Assembly (NCBI GenBank): GCA_903825095.1
Contig: CAIJZF010000089.1
Location: 1-8,804 of the forward strand
Reading direction: 5' to 3'
Origin: an uncultured Bacteroidota bacterium
GTDB lineage: Bacteria > Bacteroidota > Bacteroidia > Chitinophagales > Chitinophagaceae
DNA length: 8,804 bases
The notes beneath the pieces are model-generated. The model saw only the letters and a list, made by a program, of their open reading frames with translations. It searched no databases and was not told the origin of the DNA. The translations under genes and the position numbers were made by a program. This document shows, in pieces, positions 1-7,807 of the stretch (its first letter is position 1; each line of letters starts with the position of its first letter).

Positions 1-1
1 G

Positions 2-1477
2 GCTAAAACAAGCGCAGATAAATTAGAAATGGTAGGAGAAAAAGTAGATTTAAATAGTATTAAAAATACCATTCAAAATGATATGGAAGGCTTTAGTAAA
101 AGAGCACAATCTTGGGGCAGTGATTTATACAATAGAAATAAGGGAACGAATAATTCGAATGAAGCGAATAAATCTAACAATGAGGGGACAGGAACAACCA
201 ATAATCAAGATGCTTATAGCTCTACAGAAAAAAGAAAAGGATTATTGTATTACATAGGTAGAGTTATTACTTTATGTATTAAGGGCTTCGTTTATTTTAT
301 ATTATCTATTGTAGGCATCTCCTTATTAGCAGCTTTATTTGGAATAGGCGCTGCAGCTACTGCCTTATTGCCTTTAAAAAAATTCTTAATAGAAGATGGT
401 GCGCAAACTTGGTCTGTTATTGGAGCCATTCTACTTTTTGTATGGGTGCCAATTATAGGAATAGTTACTGCTGTAATTAGAAAAATTGCAGGATTTAAAA
501 AAGCAAATGTATGGGTGAGATCTAGCTTCTGGGCCTTATGGATTGTAGGTTGGGTAATGCTTTTCTATTTTGGTAGCAGTTTGGGTAATAGTTTTTCAAG
601 ACATAATTTACCTGCAGAACAAAGTATTGCTTTAACCAATCCCAAAATTGATTATCTAGAAATTACGGCTGCACCTAAAATGAAATATTATGAAAATCAT
701 TGGTATCAATTTGAAGATTTTCAAGGTTTCTCTGATGAAGACACAGTATATGTAAGAAATTTACGCATTAGAATTGTACAATCTAAAACAGATAGTTTTC
801 AAGTGAAAATTGTGAAGCTAAGTAATGGTAAGACGGTTCAAAATGCCAATGAGCTTGCGAATAAAATAAACTTTGAGCTTACACAACAAGATAGTCTCTT
901 ATATTTAGACAGAGGTATTGGTATTAATAAAATAGACAAGTTCAGAAACCAGCATATTATTATGACTATTGCGGTACCTATTGGCAAGCGTATCAAAATT
1001 ACCAATAAAGGTTGGTCGCAAACCAATATAAATATTAATGGAAGAGGCATGAGAATGGGTACCATTGACCGTATCACTAATGATGAAAATTGGTATGATG
1101 AATGGAATGAACCTTGGGACAATGAATCTTATCAATTTGAAAAAGGCGTAGAATATAAAATGACCAAAACAGGATTGGAAAATTTAAGCCCAATGGATGC
1201 TGATGACCGTTCTGATGATATTAAAAAAATGGATGATGAAAAATTAGATAAAGAAATTCAATTACAAAAATTGAAAGAAGAAAGAGAGGCCATTAAAAAT
1301 GATATTAAGAAATTAAAAGAAGAGGAACTACAGAAAGAAAAAATTAAAACGGAAAAAGTAAGCATTTCTGGAAAAGATAAGGTGGGCAATTCTAATTTTG
1401 ATAATATCAATAAAATAGGCAAGGCAGCTGGTAAATTATCCGACTTACAGTGGGTATTAGACAGATTCACGCATTAG
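2..1477 (+). CDS. PspC-family membrane protein with C-terminal coiled coil, 5'-truncated by the window edge
   Basis: The frame is open from base 2, with no stop before the ATG at 29, so the true start probably lies left of the window and the ATG at 29 is internal. Numbered from that ATG, the visible part has a polar Asn/Ser/Lys-rich linker (about 1-70). It is followed by three hydrophobic stretches that look like membrane segments (about 84-112, 128-150 and 166-182). A soluble region of about 200 residues comes next, and then a Lys/Glu-rich stretch (about 397-445) likely to form a coiled coil. This layout matches Bacteroidota proteins that carry a PspC domain near the N-terminus, followed by membrane segments and an envelope-facing region. 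The PspC domain itself would be off-window, so the family call is by recognition of the remaining architecture. PspC proteins are linked to envelope stress sensing; the role here is inferred. A 50-base gap separates it from gcvT. Confidence 0.72.
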   Translation, partial: AKTSADKLEMVGEKVDLNSIKNTIQNDMEGFSKRAQSWGSDLYNRNKGTNNSNEANKSNNEGTGTTNNQDAYSSTEKRKGLLYYIGRVITLCIKGFVYFILSIVGISLLAALFGIGAAATALLPLKKFLIEDGAQTWSVIGAILLFVWVPIIGIVTAVIRKIAGFKKANVWVRSSFWALWIVGWVMLFYFGSSLGNSFSRHNLPAEQSIALTNPKIDYLEITAAPKMKYYENHWYQFEDFQGFSDEDTVYVRNLRIRIVQSKTDSFQVKIVKLSNGKTVQNANELANKINFELTQQDSLLYLDRGIGINKIDKFRNQHIIMTIAVPIGKRIKITNKGWSQTNININGRGMRMGTIDRITNDENWYDEWNEPWDNESYQFEKGVEYKMTKTGLENLSPMDADDRSDDIKKMDDEKLDKEIQLQKLKEEREAIKNDIKKLKEEELQKEKIKTEKVSISGKDKVGNSNFDNINKIGKAAGKLSDLQWVLDRFTH

Positions 1478-1503
1478 GCTTTCCTTTCAGTTTCTTTTTT
1501 GAT

Positions 1504-1511
1504 TATATTTG
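1504..1511 (+). promoter_or_regulatory. Candidate Bacteroidota -7 promoter box for gcvT
   Basis: TATATTTG matches the TAnnTTTG element used by the Bacteroidota housekeeping sigma factor. It lies 16 bases before the gcvT ATG, predicting a 5' leader of only about 10 bases. The -33 region is weak (TTTC/TTCC near 1480-1484, about 19-20 bases upstream). No Shine-Dalgarno sequence precedes the ATG; the last bases before it are A/T-rich. Confidence 0.55.
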
Positions 1512-1527
1512 AGAAAATTTAATTGAA

Positions 1528-2622
1528 ATGAGCGAAGCCTTAAATACTCCCTTTACACAAAAACATATTGCACTAGGCGCTAAAATGGCGCCTTTTGCTG
1601 GTTATAATATGCCTATAAGCTATACTGGTATTAATCTAGAGCATGCTGCTGTAAGAAATCATGCGGGTGTATTTGATGTAAGCCATATGGGTGAGTTTAT
1701 ATTAAGAGGCCCCGATGCCTTGGATTTAATTCAACGCGTTACCACCAACGATGCTTCTGTTTTAGAAGATGGCAAGGCGCAGTATAGTTGCTTGCCGAAC
1801 ACTACAGGCGGTATTGTAGATGATTTATTAGTGTATTGTGTAGAGAAGAATAAGGTATATATGTTAGTAGTGAACGCTTCTAATATTGAAAAAGATTGGA
1901 ACTGGATTTGTAGTTATAATACCAAAGGAGTAGAGATGCATAATATAAGTGCAAAGACTGCACTACTAGCGGTGCAAGGTCCGAAGGCTGCAAAAATTAT
2001 TCAGACTTTAACTAGTATGGATGTATTAAATATGCCTTATTATAGTTTTGCTAAAGGAGAAATGTTGGGCATTGATAATGTACTTATTAGTGCTACTGGT
2101 TATACAGGTGCAGGTGGGGTGGAGATTTATTTTGAAGATATAAATGACAACGCCAATAAAATTTGGGACGCTATATTTGAAGCAGGTGCTGCCGATGGTA
2201 TTCAGCCCATTGGTTTAGGCGCCCGCGATACCCTTCGTTTAGAAATGGGTTTTTGTTTATACGGAAATGATATTGATGATACCACTAGTCCTATGGAAGC
2301 GGGTTTGGGATGGATTACCAAATTCACCAAAGATTTTACGAATAAAGAAAGCTTGCTTGCACAAAAAACAAATGGGGTTTCCAAAAAATTAGTCGGCTTT
2401 GAAATGATTGATAGAGGTATACCTAGACATTATTATGAAATTAAAGATGCAGCAGGTAAACTAATTGGTTCAGTAACTTCAGGCACGCAGGCGCCTAGTT
2501 TAGGCAAGGCCATTGGTATGGGCTATGTAGCTACTGAGTTTTCTAAAGCAGGTACTGAAATTTATATTGATATTAGAAATATTTTAGTAAAAGCACAGGT
2601 GGTGAAGTTTCCTTTTAAGTAA
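1528..2622 (+). CDS. gcvT: Aminomethyltransferase (glycine cleavage system T protein)
   Basis: GcvT takes the aminomethyl group carried on the lipoyl arm of the H protein, transfers the one-carbon unit to tetrahydrofolate and releases ammonia, in the cytoplasmic glycine cleavage system. The 364-residue product has the usual family length and landmarks: [10 protein letters not shown] (47-56), the [11 protein letters not shown] segment with the conserved acidic pair D98-D99 in the folate/aminomethyl site, NDAS and AVQGP blocks, [13 protein letters not shown] (190-202), and [14 protein letters not shown] (229-242) followed by LYGNDI. The C-terminal barrel ends in the typical [20 protein letters not shown] pattern. 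The ATG at 1528 aligns with the family N-terminus. gcvH and gcvP are not adjacent, which is common where the system's genes are scattered. It appears to be transcribed alone, with a promoter in front and a weak hairpin behind. Confidence 0.97.
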   Translation: MSEALNTPFTQKHIALGAKMAPFAGYNMPISYTGINLEHAAVRNHAGVFDVSHMGEFILRGPDALDLIQRVTTNDASVLEDGKAQYSCLPNTTGGIVDDLLVYCVEKNKVYMLVVNASNIEKDWNWICSYNTKGVEMHNISAKTALLAVQGPKAAKIIQTLTSMDVLNMPYYSFAKGEMLGIDNVLISATGYTGAGGVEIYFEDINDNANKIWDAIFEAGAADGIQPIGLGARDTLRLEMGFCLYGNDIDDTTSPMEAGLGWITKFTKDFTNKESLLAQKTNGVSKKLVGFEMIDRGIPRHYYEIKDAAGKLIGSVTSGTQAPSLGKAIGMGYVATEFSKAGTEIYIDIRNILVKAQVVKFPFK

Positions 2623-2663
2623 GATTTGCGTTCGTTATTGATCTTATAATTATTTACATTTAT

Positions 2664-2706
2664 TTATACCCTTTTTCATTGGGGTAAATACTGTGTTTTT
2701 GTTTTC
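2664..2706 (+). terminator. Possible weak terminator after gcvT
   Basis: TACCC (2667-2671) can pair with GGGTA (2682-2686), extended by two A-T pairs across a one-base bulge, with a loop of about 10 bases. A T-rich run (2696-2706, interrupted by one G) follows, but about seven bases intervene between the stem and the T-run, so it is a poor intrinsic terminator by the usual rules. It lies in the gcvT-ssb gap, where transcription of gcvT would be expected to stop. Confidence 0.35.
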
Positions 2707-2716
2707 TTACTATTTG

Positions 2717-2724
2717 CAATTTTG
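2717..2724 (+). promoter_or_regulatory. Weak candidate -7 box for ssb
   Basis: CAATTTTG matches TAnnTTTG at all but the first base and lies 21 bases before the ssb ATG at 2746. A TTTTTG run at 2696-2701 could be the -33 element, but the spacing (about 15 bases) is short. An overlapping alternative, TACTATTTG at 2708-2716, has one extra spacer base. Transcription starting here would make the TTG at 2722 useless as a start codon, supporting the ATG at 2746. Confidence 0.33.
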
Positions 2725-2745
2725 TGTCTTAACAAATTAATTAGT

Positions 2746-3102
2746 ATGAAAGCAATTAAAAACAAAGTCCAACTCATTGGCCATTTAGGAGCCGATCCAG
2801 AATTTAAAATTTTAAAGGAAAGCCAGTTAGCGAATATGCGTTTGGCAGTGAATGACCGTTACAAAAATGCCAAAGGAGAATGGGTGGATGAAACGCAGTG
2901 GTTTAGTTTAGTAGCCTGGTCAAAGCTGGCCATATTTGCGGAAAAATATTTACTCAAAGGCAGTGAAATTGCGGTAGAAGGGCGTCTTCTTACAAAGGCT
3001 TATACCGACAAAAATGCTATCAAAAGAGTAAGTACCGATATTATTGTTTCAGATATTCTGATCTTATCTAAAAAGAATGCGGTAGCCAAAGAATTAGTTT
3101 AA
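2746..3102 (+). CDS. ssb: Short single-stranded DNA-binding protein (SSB/OB-fold) without acidic tail
   Basis: This gene encodes a single-stranded DNA-binding protein of the bacterial SSB family, which coats ssDNA in replication, repair and recombination. From the ATG at 2746 the product is 118 residues and begins MKAIKNKVQLIGHLGADPE, the classic first OB-fold strands (NxVxLIGxLGxDPE). It continues with NMRLAVNDRYKN, the ETQWFSLVAWSKLA block (the usual W-h-x-h-V-h-W core), AEKYLLKGSEIAVEGRL and a final strand pair. An in-frame TTG at 2722 would add eight residues with no family similarity and overlaps the promoter-like sequence, so ATG is preferred. The protein stops right after the OB fold (ending AVAKELV) and lacks the flexible linker and acidic DDDIPF-like tip through which typical SSBs recruit partner proteins. 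Short SSB paralogues of this kind are familiar in Bacteroidota, usually alongside a full-length copy. Confidence 0.93.
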   Translation: MKAIKNKVQLIGHLGADPEFKILKESQLANMRLAVNDRYKNAKGEWVDETQWFSLVAWSKLAIFAEKYLLKGSEIAVEGRLLTKAYTDKNAIKRVSTDIIVSDILILSKKNAVAKELV

Positions 3103-3128
3103 TAAAAAATGAAGGTTTTGTATATTTG
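3098..3128 (+). promoter_or_regulatory. Candidate comB promoter (TTTA-N19-TATATTTG)
   Basis: A perfect TAnnTTTG box (TATATTTG, 3121-3128) has a TTTA at 3098-3101 exactly 19 bases upstream, close to the TTTG-N19-TAnnTTTG Bacteroidota consensus. The -33 part overlaps the ssb stop codon. The predicted transcription start (about 3132-3135) falls at or within a few bases of the comB ATG, so the mRNA should have almost no 5' leader. Confidence 0.6.
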
Positions 3129-3134
3129 TGCATT

Positions 3135-3872
3135 ATGACAACTGCAGCAAAGACAAAACCTTCTTTACATACCGTTTTAACTCCTCAGCTTTTAGACTTA
3201 TATGATTTAAAAGATAGCATCGTTGTTATCATAGATGTTTTTAGAGCTACTTCTACCATGGCCACTGCCTTGTATAATGGAGCGAGTAAAATTATTCCGG
3301 TAGATACGCCCGAACTTTGTATTGAAGTAGGCAAACAAACAGGGGGTGTGACAGCGGGTGAAAGAGATGGAAAAATTATTCCAGGTTTGTCTTATGGAAA
3401 TTCTCCTTCAGAATATCCAAGAGATTTTATTGAAAATAAAATTTTAGTCATTACGACCACCAATGGAACTAAATTATTACATCTTGCCTTAAAGCAAGGC
3501 GCGAAAGATATTATTACAGGGTCCTTCCCTAACTTATCAAAAGTGGTAGAATACTTAAAAGAACAAAATGCTCCTGTGATACTAGGATGTTCTGGTTGGA
3601 AGAACCGATTTAATATTGAAGATGTCTTATTTGCAGGAGCCGTGATTGAAGAAATTAAAGATTCATTTGAAATTCATTGCGATAGTAGCTTTATGGCGAA
3701 CCAATTATACAATCAACAAAAAAATAATTTGTCTACTTATATTAAAACGGTCACCCATTGGCACCGATTGGCGGCTTATGGTTTAGAAGAGGACATGTTG
3801 TATTGTATTTCCAAGGATACAGCCCCTTCCTTGCCTATTTTCAAGGACGGAGCGCTTATAAATAGGGGATAG
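3135..3872 (+). CDS. comB: ComB-family 2-phosphosulfolactate phosphatase
   Basis: ComB hydrolyses 2-phospho-3-sulfolactate to sulfolactate and phosphate, Mg-dependent and cytoplasmic; it was first described in archaeal coenzyme M synthesis. The 245-residue product shows the family signatures: VIIDVFRATST (31-41) with acidic and Arg residues expected in the phosphate/metal site, TAGERDG (73-79), YGNSPSEY (87-94), TTTNGT (107-112), and GCSG (151-154) followed by N-IEDVLFAGAV. Length is normal for the family. An upstream in-frame TTG at 3126 would start inside the promoter box, so the ATG at 3135 is chosen; no Shine-Dalgarno is visible. Bacteroidota do not make coenzyme M, no comA or sulfolactate gene is nearby, and many bacteria carry comB alone, so the physiological substrate here is uncertain. 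The family call is firm, the exact reaction less so. Confidence 0.9.
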   Translation: MTTAAKTKPSLHTVLTPQLLDLYDLKDSIVVIIDVFRATSTMATALYNGASKIIPVDTPELCIEVGKQTGGVTAGERDGKIIPGLSYGNSPSEYPRDFIENKILVITTTNGTKLLHLALKQGAKDIITGSFPNLSKVVEYLKEQNAPVILGCSGWKNRFNIEDVLFAGAVIEEIKDSFEIHCDSSFMANQLYNQQKNNLSTYIKTVTHWHRLAAYGLEEDMLYCISKDTAPSLPIFKDGALINRG

Positions 3873-3884
3873 TCGCCCTATTTT
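3860..3884 (+). terminator. Hairpin over the comB stop codon, candidate terminator
   Basis: AAATAGGG (3860-3867) pairs perfectly with CCCTATTT (3876-3883) around an 8-base loop holding the comB TAG stop. Only one T follows the stem before CCC, so the U-tract is largely within the stem. It could end comB transcription or protect the mRNA 3' end; as an intrinsic terminator it is imperfect. Confidence 0.4.
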
Positions 3885-3927
3885 CCCATTCATTATAATA
3901 AGACTTCCATATTAGCTAGCAAAGCCT

Positions 3928-3935
3928 TACATTTG
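3928..3935 (+). promoter_or_regulatory. Candidate -7 promoter box for the SNF2 helicase gene
   Basis: TACATTTG fits TAnnTTTG exactly and lies 35 bases before the helicase ATG. The -33 position has only TTCC (3905-3908). The predicted start near 3940 is at the foot of the hairpin at 3942-3957, which would therefore form the very 5' end of the mRNA. Confidence 0.5.
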
Positions 3936-3941
3936 CAAATT

Positions 3942-3962
3942 GCCCTTTTTTAAGGGCTTTTT
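3942..3962 (+). terminator. Compact hairpin plus T-tract, just before the helicase ATG
   Basis: GCCCTT (3942-3947) and AAGGGC (3952-3957) form a perfect 6-bp stem with a TTTT loop, followed directly by five T (3958-3962). This is the standard shape of a Rho-independent terminator. It could end read-through from comB. However, only eight bases separate it from the helicase start codon, leaving no room for a promoter after it, so helicase transcripts must pass through it. It may be an attenuator or a 5' stabilising hairpin instead. Confidence 0.6.
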
Positions 3963-3970
3963 GTACCATT

Positions 3971-6900
3971 ATGGCATTACCCTATTTAGTAAAACACATT
4001 TATAGCTACGGCACTGAAGAAGTGATACGTAGAGGCAAGAAAATTTTTGCGCTCAAAAATATTGAGTTGGCAAAATTCGATCCTTTAATTGGAAGTATTC
4101 ATTGCCGCGTCAAAGATGATGGCTATAGTACTTATTATAAAGTCACTATTGAAAATTTTAAAAGTGCCGCTACTTTATCATTGCGTTGTGGCTGTCCTTA
4201 TAATTTATCAGAAGTATGCCGACATAAAGCAGCCGCCTTATTCTATATCCAAGATTTACTAGACAAGAATTTATTGGATTATAAGCCTGCTTCTTATAAA
4301 ACTACCCATACACAATTAAGAACTAAGACCTTAGATTTAAAAATGATTCGAATGCTTTGTTCAAAAGCCATATTTGAAAAGGCGGAACAAACATTGAAAT
4401 CGGTTAGGCCCCATATTATTGAAAGTGAAAATGAAAAAGTAGTTGCAGAGATAGACGAGAAAGGAAAAACCTATCATGTTATTATTCAAAAAAATGATGA
4501 ACGTTTTTTTGACACTTCTTGCGATTGTTTATCAGAAACTGAATACCCGCTCTGTGTGCATAAAGCCATGCTGCTACTGCAATTATTTTTACTAAAGGGA
4601 GCGGACTATTTTGAGACCATTCGTAACTGGGATAGAGAAAAAAATAAATTACTGGCTTTATACGGCTATACCTTAGATGATTATATTGAAGATAAGTTTG
4701 AATTTATTTATCATGATGGAAAACCATTTTTGAAAGTATTAGACGAAAAAATTCAAAAAGTCAATGGTGCTAAATCTATCACTTTAAATAGACCAAGGTC
4801 CAATGATTGGGATATAGAAGAGCAAGATAGTGCAGAGAATGAAGAAGCTATTATTAAAGACAGGTTTGGTATTGTAATGCAGCACCAGCCTACAGTGTAT
4901 CCTTATATTTCATTTAACGTTGTAAAAGGAGAAGTGAATGAAGAAGGCACTTCATTTATAGGCAAAGTAGAAAAAATTGACCTTGTTAAATTTATCACAC
5001 CTAATTTAATTAAGGAAGAGGATAAAATATTATTGCAACTCGTAAAAAAATTACAACCTGCAGAACTTTCTAAATTTTTAAATAAGAATTCTCCCTTCCA
5101 AGGCTTATGGGATAACATAGTGCATACCGATGAAGAAAATTTACCCGATGAGACCAAGGAGCTGATGCAAGAATACCTGCATCCTAAAATAGAAAAAGTA
5201 TGGAGAGATTTATCGGAGCATCCTTTTAGCTTTTACTTACCGCATAATAAACCCTTTACTACGGCCAATATGCAAAAGGCAGAATTAGTTTTTAATACCA
5301 TTCAGCCAGGCTTTAGGGTAGAAAAGGAAGATGATAGATATATTGTGTATGCGCATGTAAGTTTACCTGAAGGAAAAATTCCTCTTGAAGATAACCACGC
5401 GAAGTCTAATTATATATTTCAATACCATCATCAGTTTTTTGTATGGAAACAAAGAGCCGATTTATTATGGGTAGAAAAATTTATGCCAGCGGGCTTTCAT
5501 GAAATTACACTAGACAAATGGCCAAATTATTTACAAAGTACTTTACTTCCACTTTCTAAACAGTATCAGGTATCATTAGACAATGTTACACAGGAGAAAA
5601 TGAAAGGGGTTAAGCCGCAACTTCAAATTTTATTAAAAGAAAACGGAGACTACTTATTCTTTGAACCCTTATTTGCTTATAAAGATATTGTTGTTACTAA
5701 GGAAGATGGTCCTTCAGTTATTCAACAAGTAGGGGACAAGATTGTAATACTTGAAAGAGACCTTGCAGCAGAGAGGCAATTAATGAATATCATTGAGCAA
5801 TTGCATTCTGGCTTTATTCGTCCTAACGAGGGCAATGTACTTGCTTTAAAAGGCGCTGAAGTATTAAAAAATAATTGGTTCTTCTTATTTATAGATACCC
5901 TAAGAGAAAAACAAATTCCTTTATTTGGAACGGAATACTTAAAACAATTTAAGTATAATACGGCGAAGCCTTCTACGCGTTTATATATTAGTAGCAATAC
6001 CGATTGGTTCGATGCGAAGGTGGAGATTTCTTTCGGAGAACAAAAAGTATCTATACAAGATATTAAAACCATGTTGTCAAACAAACAACAATTTGTGCCT
6101 TTGAAAGATGGTAGTTTAGGGGTACTTCCAGAAAAATGGTTGAATAAATATTCTTTATTATTTAAAGTAGGAGAGGGTAAGGCGGATACACTTAAATTAA
6201 GTAAGTATCACTTCTCTATATTAGATGAATTGTATCAACAAAGAGACGAAGAAGAACTTATTTTCCAATTAGAAGGTAAGTACGAAAAAATTAGAGAACG
6301 TTATGCTATAGCAGACGTCACACCACCTTCACATTTAATGCCTATTTTAAGACCTTATCAAATAAGTGGCTTTCAGTGGTTAAATTATTTGCACGATGTA
6401 CAGTGGGGTGGAATCTTAGCCGATGATATGGGACTAGGTAAAACCATTCAAACCTTATCTTTCTTACAGCATTTAAAAGAAAAGAACGGCAAGTTAGTAG
6501 CCTTAGTGGTTTGTCCAACTACGCTACTATTTAACTGGCAGAACGAATTAAAAAAATTCACCCCTAGTTTAACTTATCACATTCATCATGGGGGCACTAG
6601 AAAGAAGGCATTATTTCATGATGATAAAATTGAAGTCATCATTACCACCTATGGTACTTTAAGAAGTGATATTAAAATGTTTGTGGAAGTAGATTTTGAT
6701 TATGTGATATTAGATGAAAGCCAGGCTATTAAAAATCCGGCTTCTAAAGTAACGAAGGCTGCTTGTTTATTAAAAGCGACTAATAAATTATGTTTAAGTG
6801 GTACGCCATTACAAAACAATACATTTGATATTTATGCACAGATGAATTTCTTGAACCCAGGTATGCTGGGTACTGTGGAATACTTCAAGCATAATTTCTC

Positions 6901-7732
6901 TATGCCTATTGATAAATTCGATGAGCAGGAGCAGAAAGAACATTTAAGAAAATTTGTATTCCCTTTTATATTAAGAAGAACCAAGGAACAAGTAGCCAAG
7001 GACTTGCCAGAAAAACAAGAAATGGTATTGTATTGTGAAATGGGGGATGCACAAAGAAAAATTTACGAAGCCTATAGAAACGACTACCGTGATAAACTCA
7101 TTGGTATGGTAGAAGAAAAAGGTATTCAGAAATCACAACTTTCTATTTTACAAGGTTTAATGAAGCTTAGACAAATTTGTGATAGCCCTGCTATATTAAA
7201 AGATGAAGCTTATCCGAATGAATCGGTAAAATTAGAAGAGTTAACCCGTGAAATAGCTGAAAACATTGGTGGTCACAAGGCCTTGGTGTTCTCGCAATTT
7301 TTAGGCATGCTTGCTTTAATTAAAGAGCAGTTGAAAAAATTAGGTATTGACCACGAGTATTTTGATGGTAGTAGTACCATTCAAGAAAGAGAGCGTGCCA
7401 TTGAGCGTTTCCAAAACGATGATAATTGTAGAGTGTTCTTGATTTCTTTAAAAGCGGGTGGAGTAGGTTTAAATTTAACGGCCGCCGATTATGTATATAT
7501 AGTGGATCCTTGGTGGAACCCTGCGGTAGAGCAACAAGCCATTGATAGAACGCATCGTATTGGGCAAACAAAAAATATATTCGCGTATCGTATGATATGT
7601 AACGATACGGTAGAGGATAAAATATTAAAATTACAAGAGAGAAAAAGATCTTTAGCTAAAGAATTAATTTCCGACGAAGTTGGATTTGTAAAATCTTTAA
7701 CCAAAGATGATATTGCTTATCTATTCAGCTAG
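3971..7732 (+). CDS. SNF2-family helicase-like ATPase with N-terminal SWIM zinc-binding motifs
   Basis: This is a large (1253-residue) cytoplasmic Swi2/Snf2 superfamily-2 ATPase, predicted to use ATP to move along or remodel DNA-protein complexes. The N-terminus holds two SWIM-like Cys/His motifs: C73-x-C75...C83-x-H85 and C184-x-C186...C195-x-H197. A long middle region (about 230-780) has no motif I recognise. The ATPase core follows: Walker A DDMGLGKT (818-825, K824), the Walker B variant DESQ (915-918) typical of Snf2 proteins, SGTPLQNN (from 943), then the second RecA lobe with ALVFSQF (1104-1110), SLKAGGVGLNL (1159-1169), DPWWNPAVEQQ and the arginine-finger motif DRTHRIGQ (1192-1199). 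All key residues are intact. The ATG at 3971 fits SWIM/SNF2 homologues; no Shine-Dalgarno is present. In bacteria this family is tied to transcription recycling (RapA-like) and DNA repair; no specific target can be read here. Confidence 0.96.
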   Translation: MALPYLVKHIYSYGTEEVIRRGKKIFALKNIELAKFDPLIGSIHCRVKDDGYSTYYKVTIENFKSAATLSLRCGCPYNLSEVCRHKAAALFYIQDLLDKNLLDYKPASYKTTHTQLRTKTLDLKMIRMLCSKAIFEKAEQTLKSVRPHIIESENEKVVAEIDEKGKTYHVIIQKNDERFFDTSCDCLSETEYPLCVHKAMLLLQLFLLKGADYFETIRNWDREKNKLLALYGYTLDDYIEDKFEFIYHDGKPFLKVLDEKIQKVNGAKSITLNRPRSNDWDIEEQDSAENEEAIIKDRFGIVMQHQPTVYPYISFNVVKGEVNEEGTSFIGKVEKIDLVKFITPNLIKEEDKILLQLVKKLQPAELSKFLNKNSPFQGLWDNIVHTDEENLPDETKELMQEYLHPKIEKVWRDLSEHPFSFYLPHNKPFTTANMQKAELVFNTIQPGFRVEKEDDRYIVYAHVSLPEGKIPLEDNHAKSNYIFQYHHQFFVWKQRADLLWVEKFMPAGFHEITLDKWPNYLQSTLLPLSKQYQVSLDNVTQEKMKGVKPQLQILLKENGDYLFFEPLFAYKDIVVTKEDGPSVIQQVGDKIVILERDLAAERQLMNIIEQLHSGFIRPNEGNVLALKGAEVLKNNWFFLFIDTLREKQIPLFGTEYLKQFKYNTAKPSTRLYISSNTDWFDAKVEISFGEQKVSIQDIKTMLSNKQQFVPLKDGSLGVLPEKWLNKYSLLFKVGEGKADTLKLSKYHFSILDELYQQRDEEELIFQLEGKYEKIRERYAIADVTPPSHLMPILRPYQISGFQWLNYLHDVQWGGILADDMGLGKTIQTLSFLQHLKEKNGKLVALVVCPTTLLFNWQNELKKFTPSLTYHIHHGGTRKKALFHDDKIEVIITTYGTLRSDIKMFVEVDFDYVILDESQAIKNPASKVTKAACLLKATNKLCLSGTPLQNNTFDIYAQMNFLNPGMLGTVEYFKHNFSMPIDKFDEQEQKEHLRKFVFPFILRRTKEQVAKDLPEKQEMVLYCEMGDAQRKIYEAYRNDYRDKLIGMVEEKGIQKSQLSILQGLMKLRQICDSPAILKDEAYPNESVKLEELTREIAENIGGHKALVFSQFLGMLALIKEQLKKLGIDHEYFDGSSTIQERERAIERFQNDDNCRVFLISLKAGGVGLNLTAADYVYIVDPWWNPAVEQQAIDRTHRIGQTKNIFAYRMICNDTVEDKILKLQERKRSLAKELISDEVGFVKSLTKDDIAYLFS

Positions 7733-7742
7733 TAAGCTAGTA
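7727..7742 (+). repeat. 8-bp tandem duplication across the helicase stop codon
   Basis: AGCTAGTA occurs twice in direct succession (7727-7734 and 7735-7742). The first copy contains the TAG stop; the second places a further TAG just downstream, out of phase. It looks like a replication-slippage product of no obvious function. Confidence 0.6.
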
Positions 7743-7749
7743 ATTATAG

Positions 7750-7770
7750 AAAGAAATTATCTATTTCTTT
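7750..7770. terminator. AT-only hairpin between convergent genes
   Basis: AAAGAAAT (7750-7757) pairs with ATTTCTTT (7763-7770) around a 5-base loop. The stem is in the 75-base gap between the ends of the convergent helicase and lipoprotein genes, where a bidirectional terminator would be expected. Its purely A/T arms (one G-C pair each) make it weak. Confidence 0.3.
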
Positions 7771-7807
7771 TGCTAACTATTTTCTTACCTATTTTGTTGA
7801 TCAAAAA

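Noticed and set aside
2722..2745. Upstream TTG start for ssb
   Set aside because: The added eight residues match nothing in SSB proteins and the codon lies in the promoter-like region; the ATG at 2746 begins the OB fold correctly.
5722..6084. 120-codon minus-strand frame inside the helicase gene
   Set aside because: It is a shadow of the intact 1253-codon coding sequence, with no family resemblance and no promoter.
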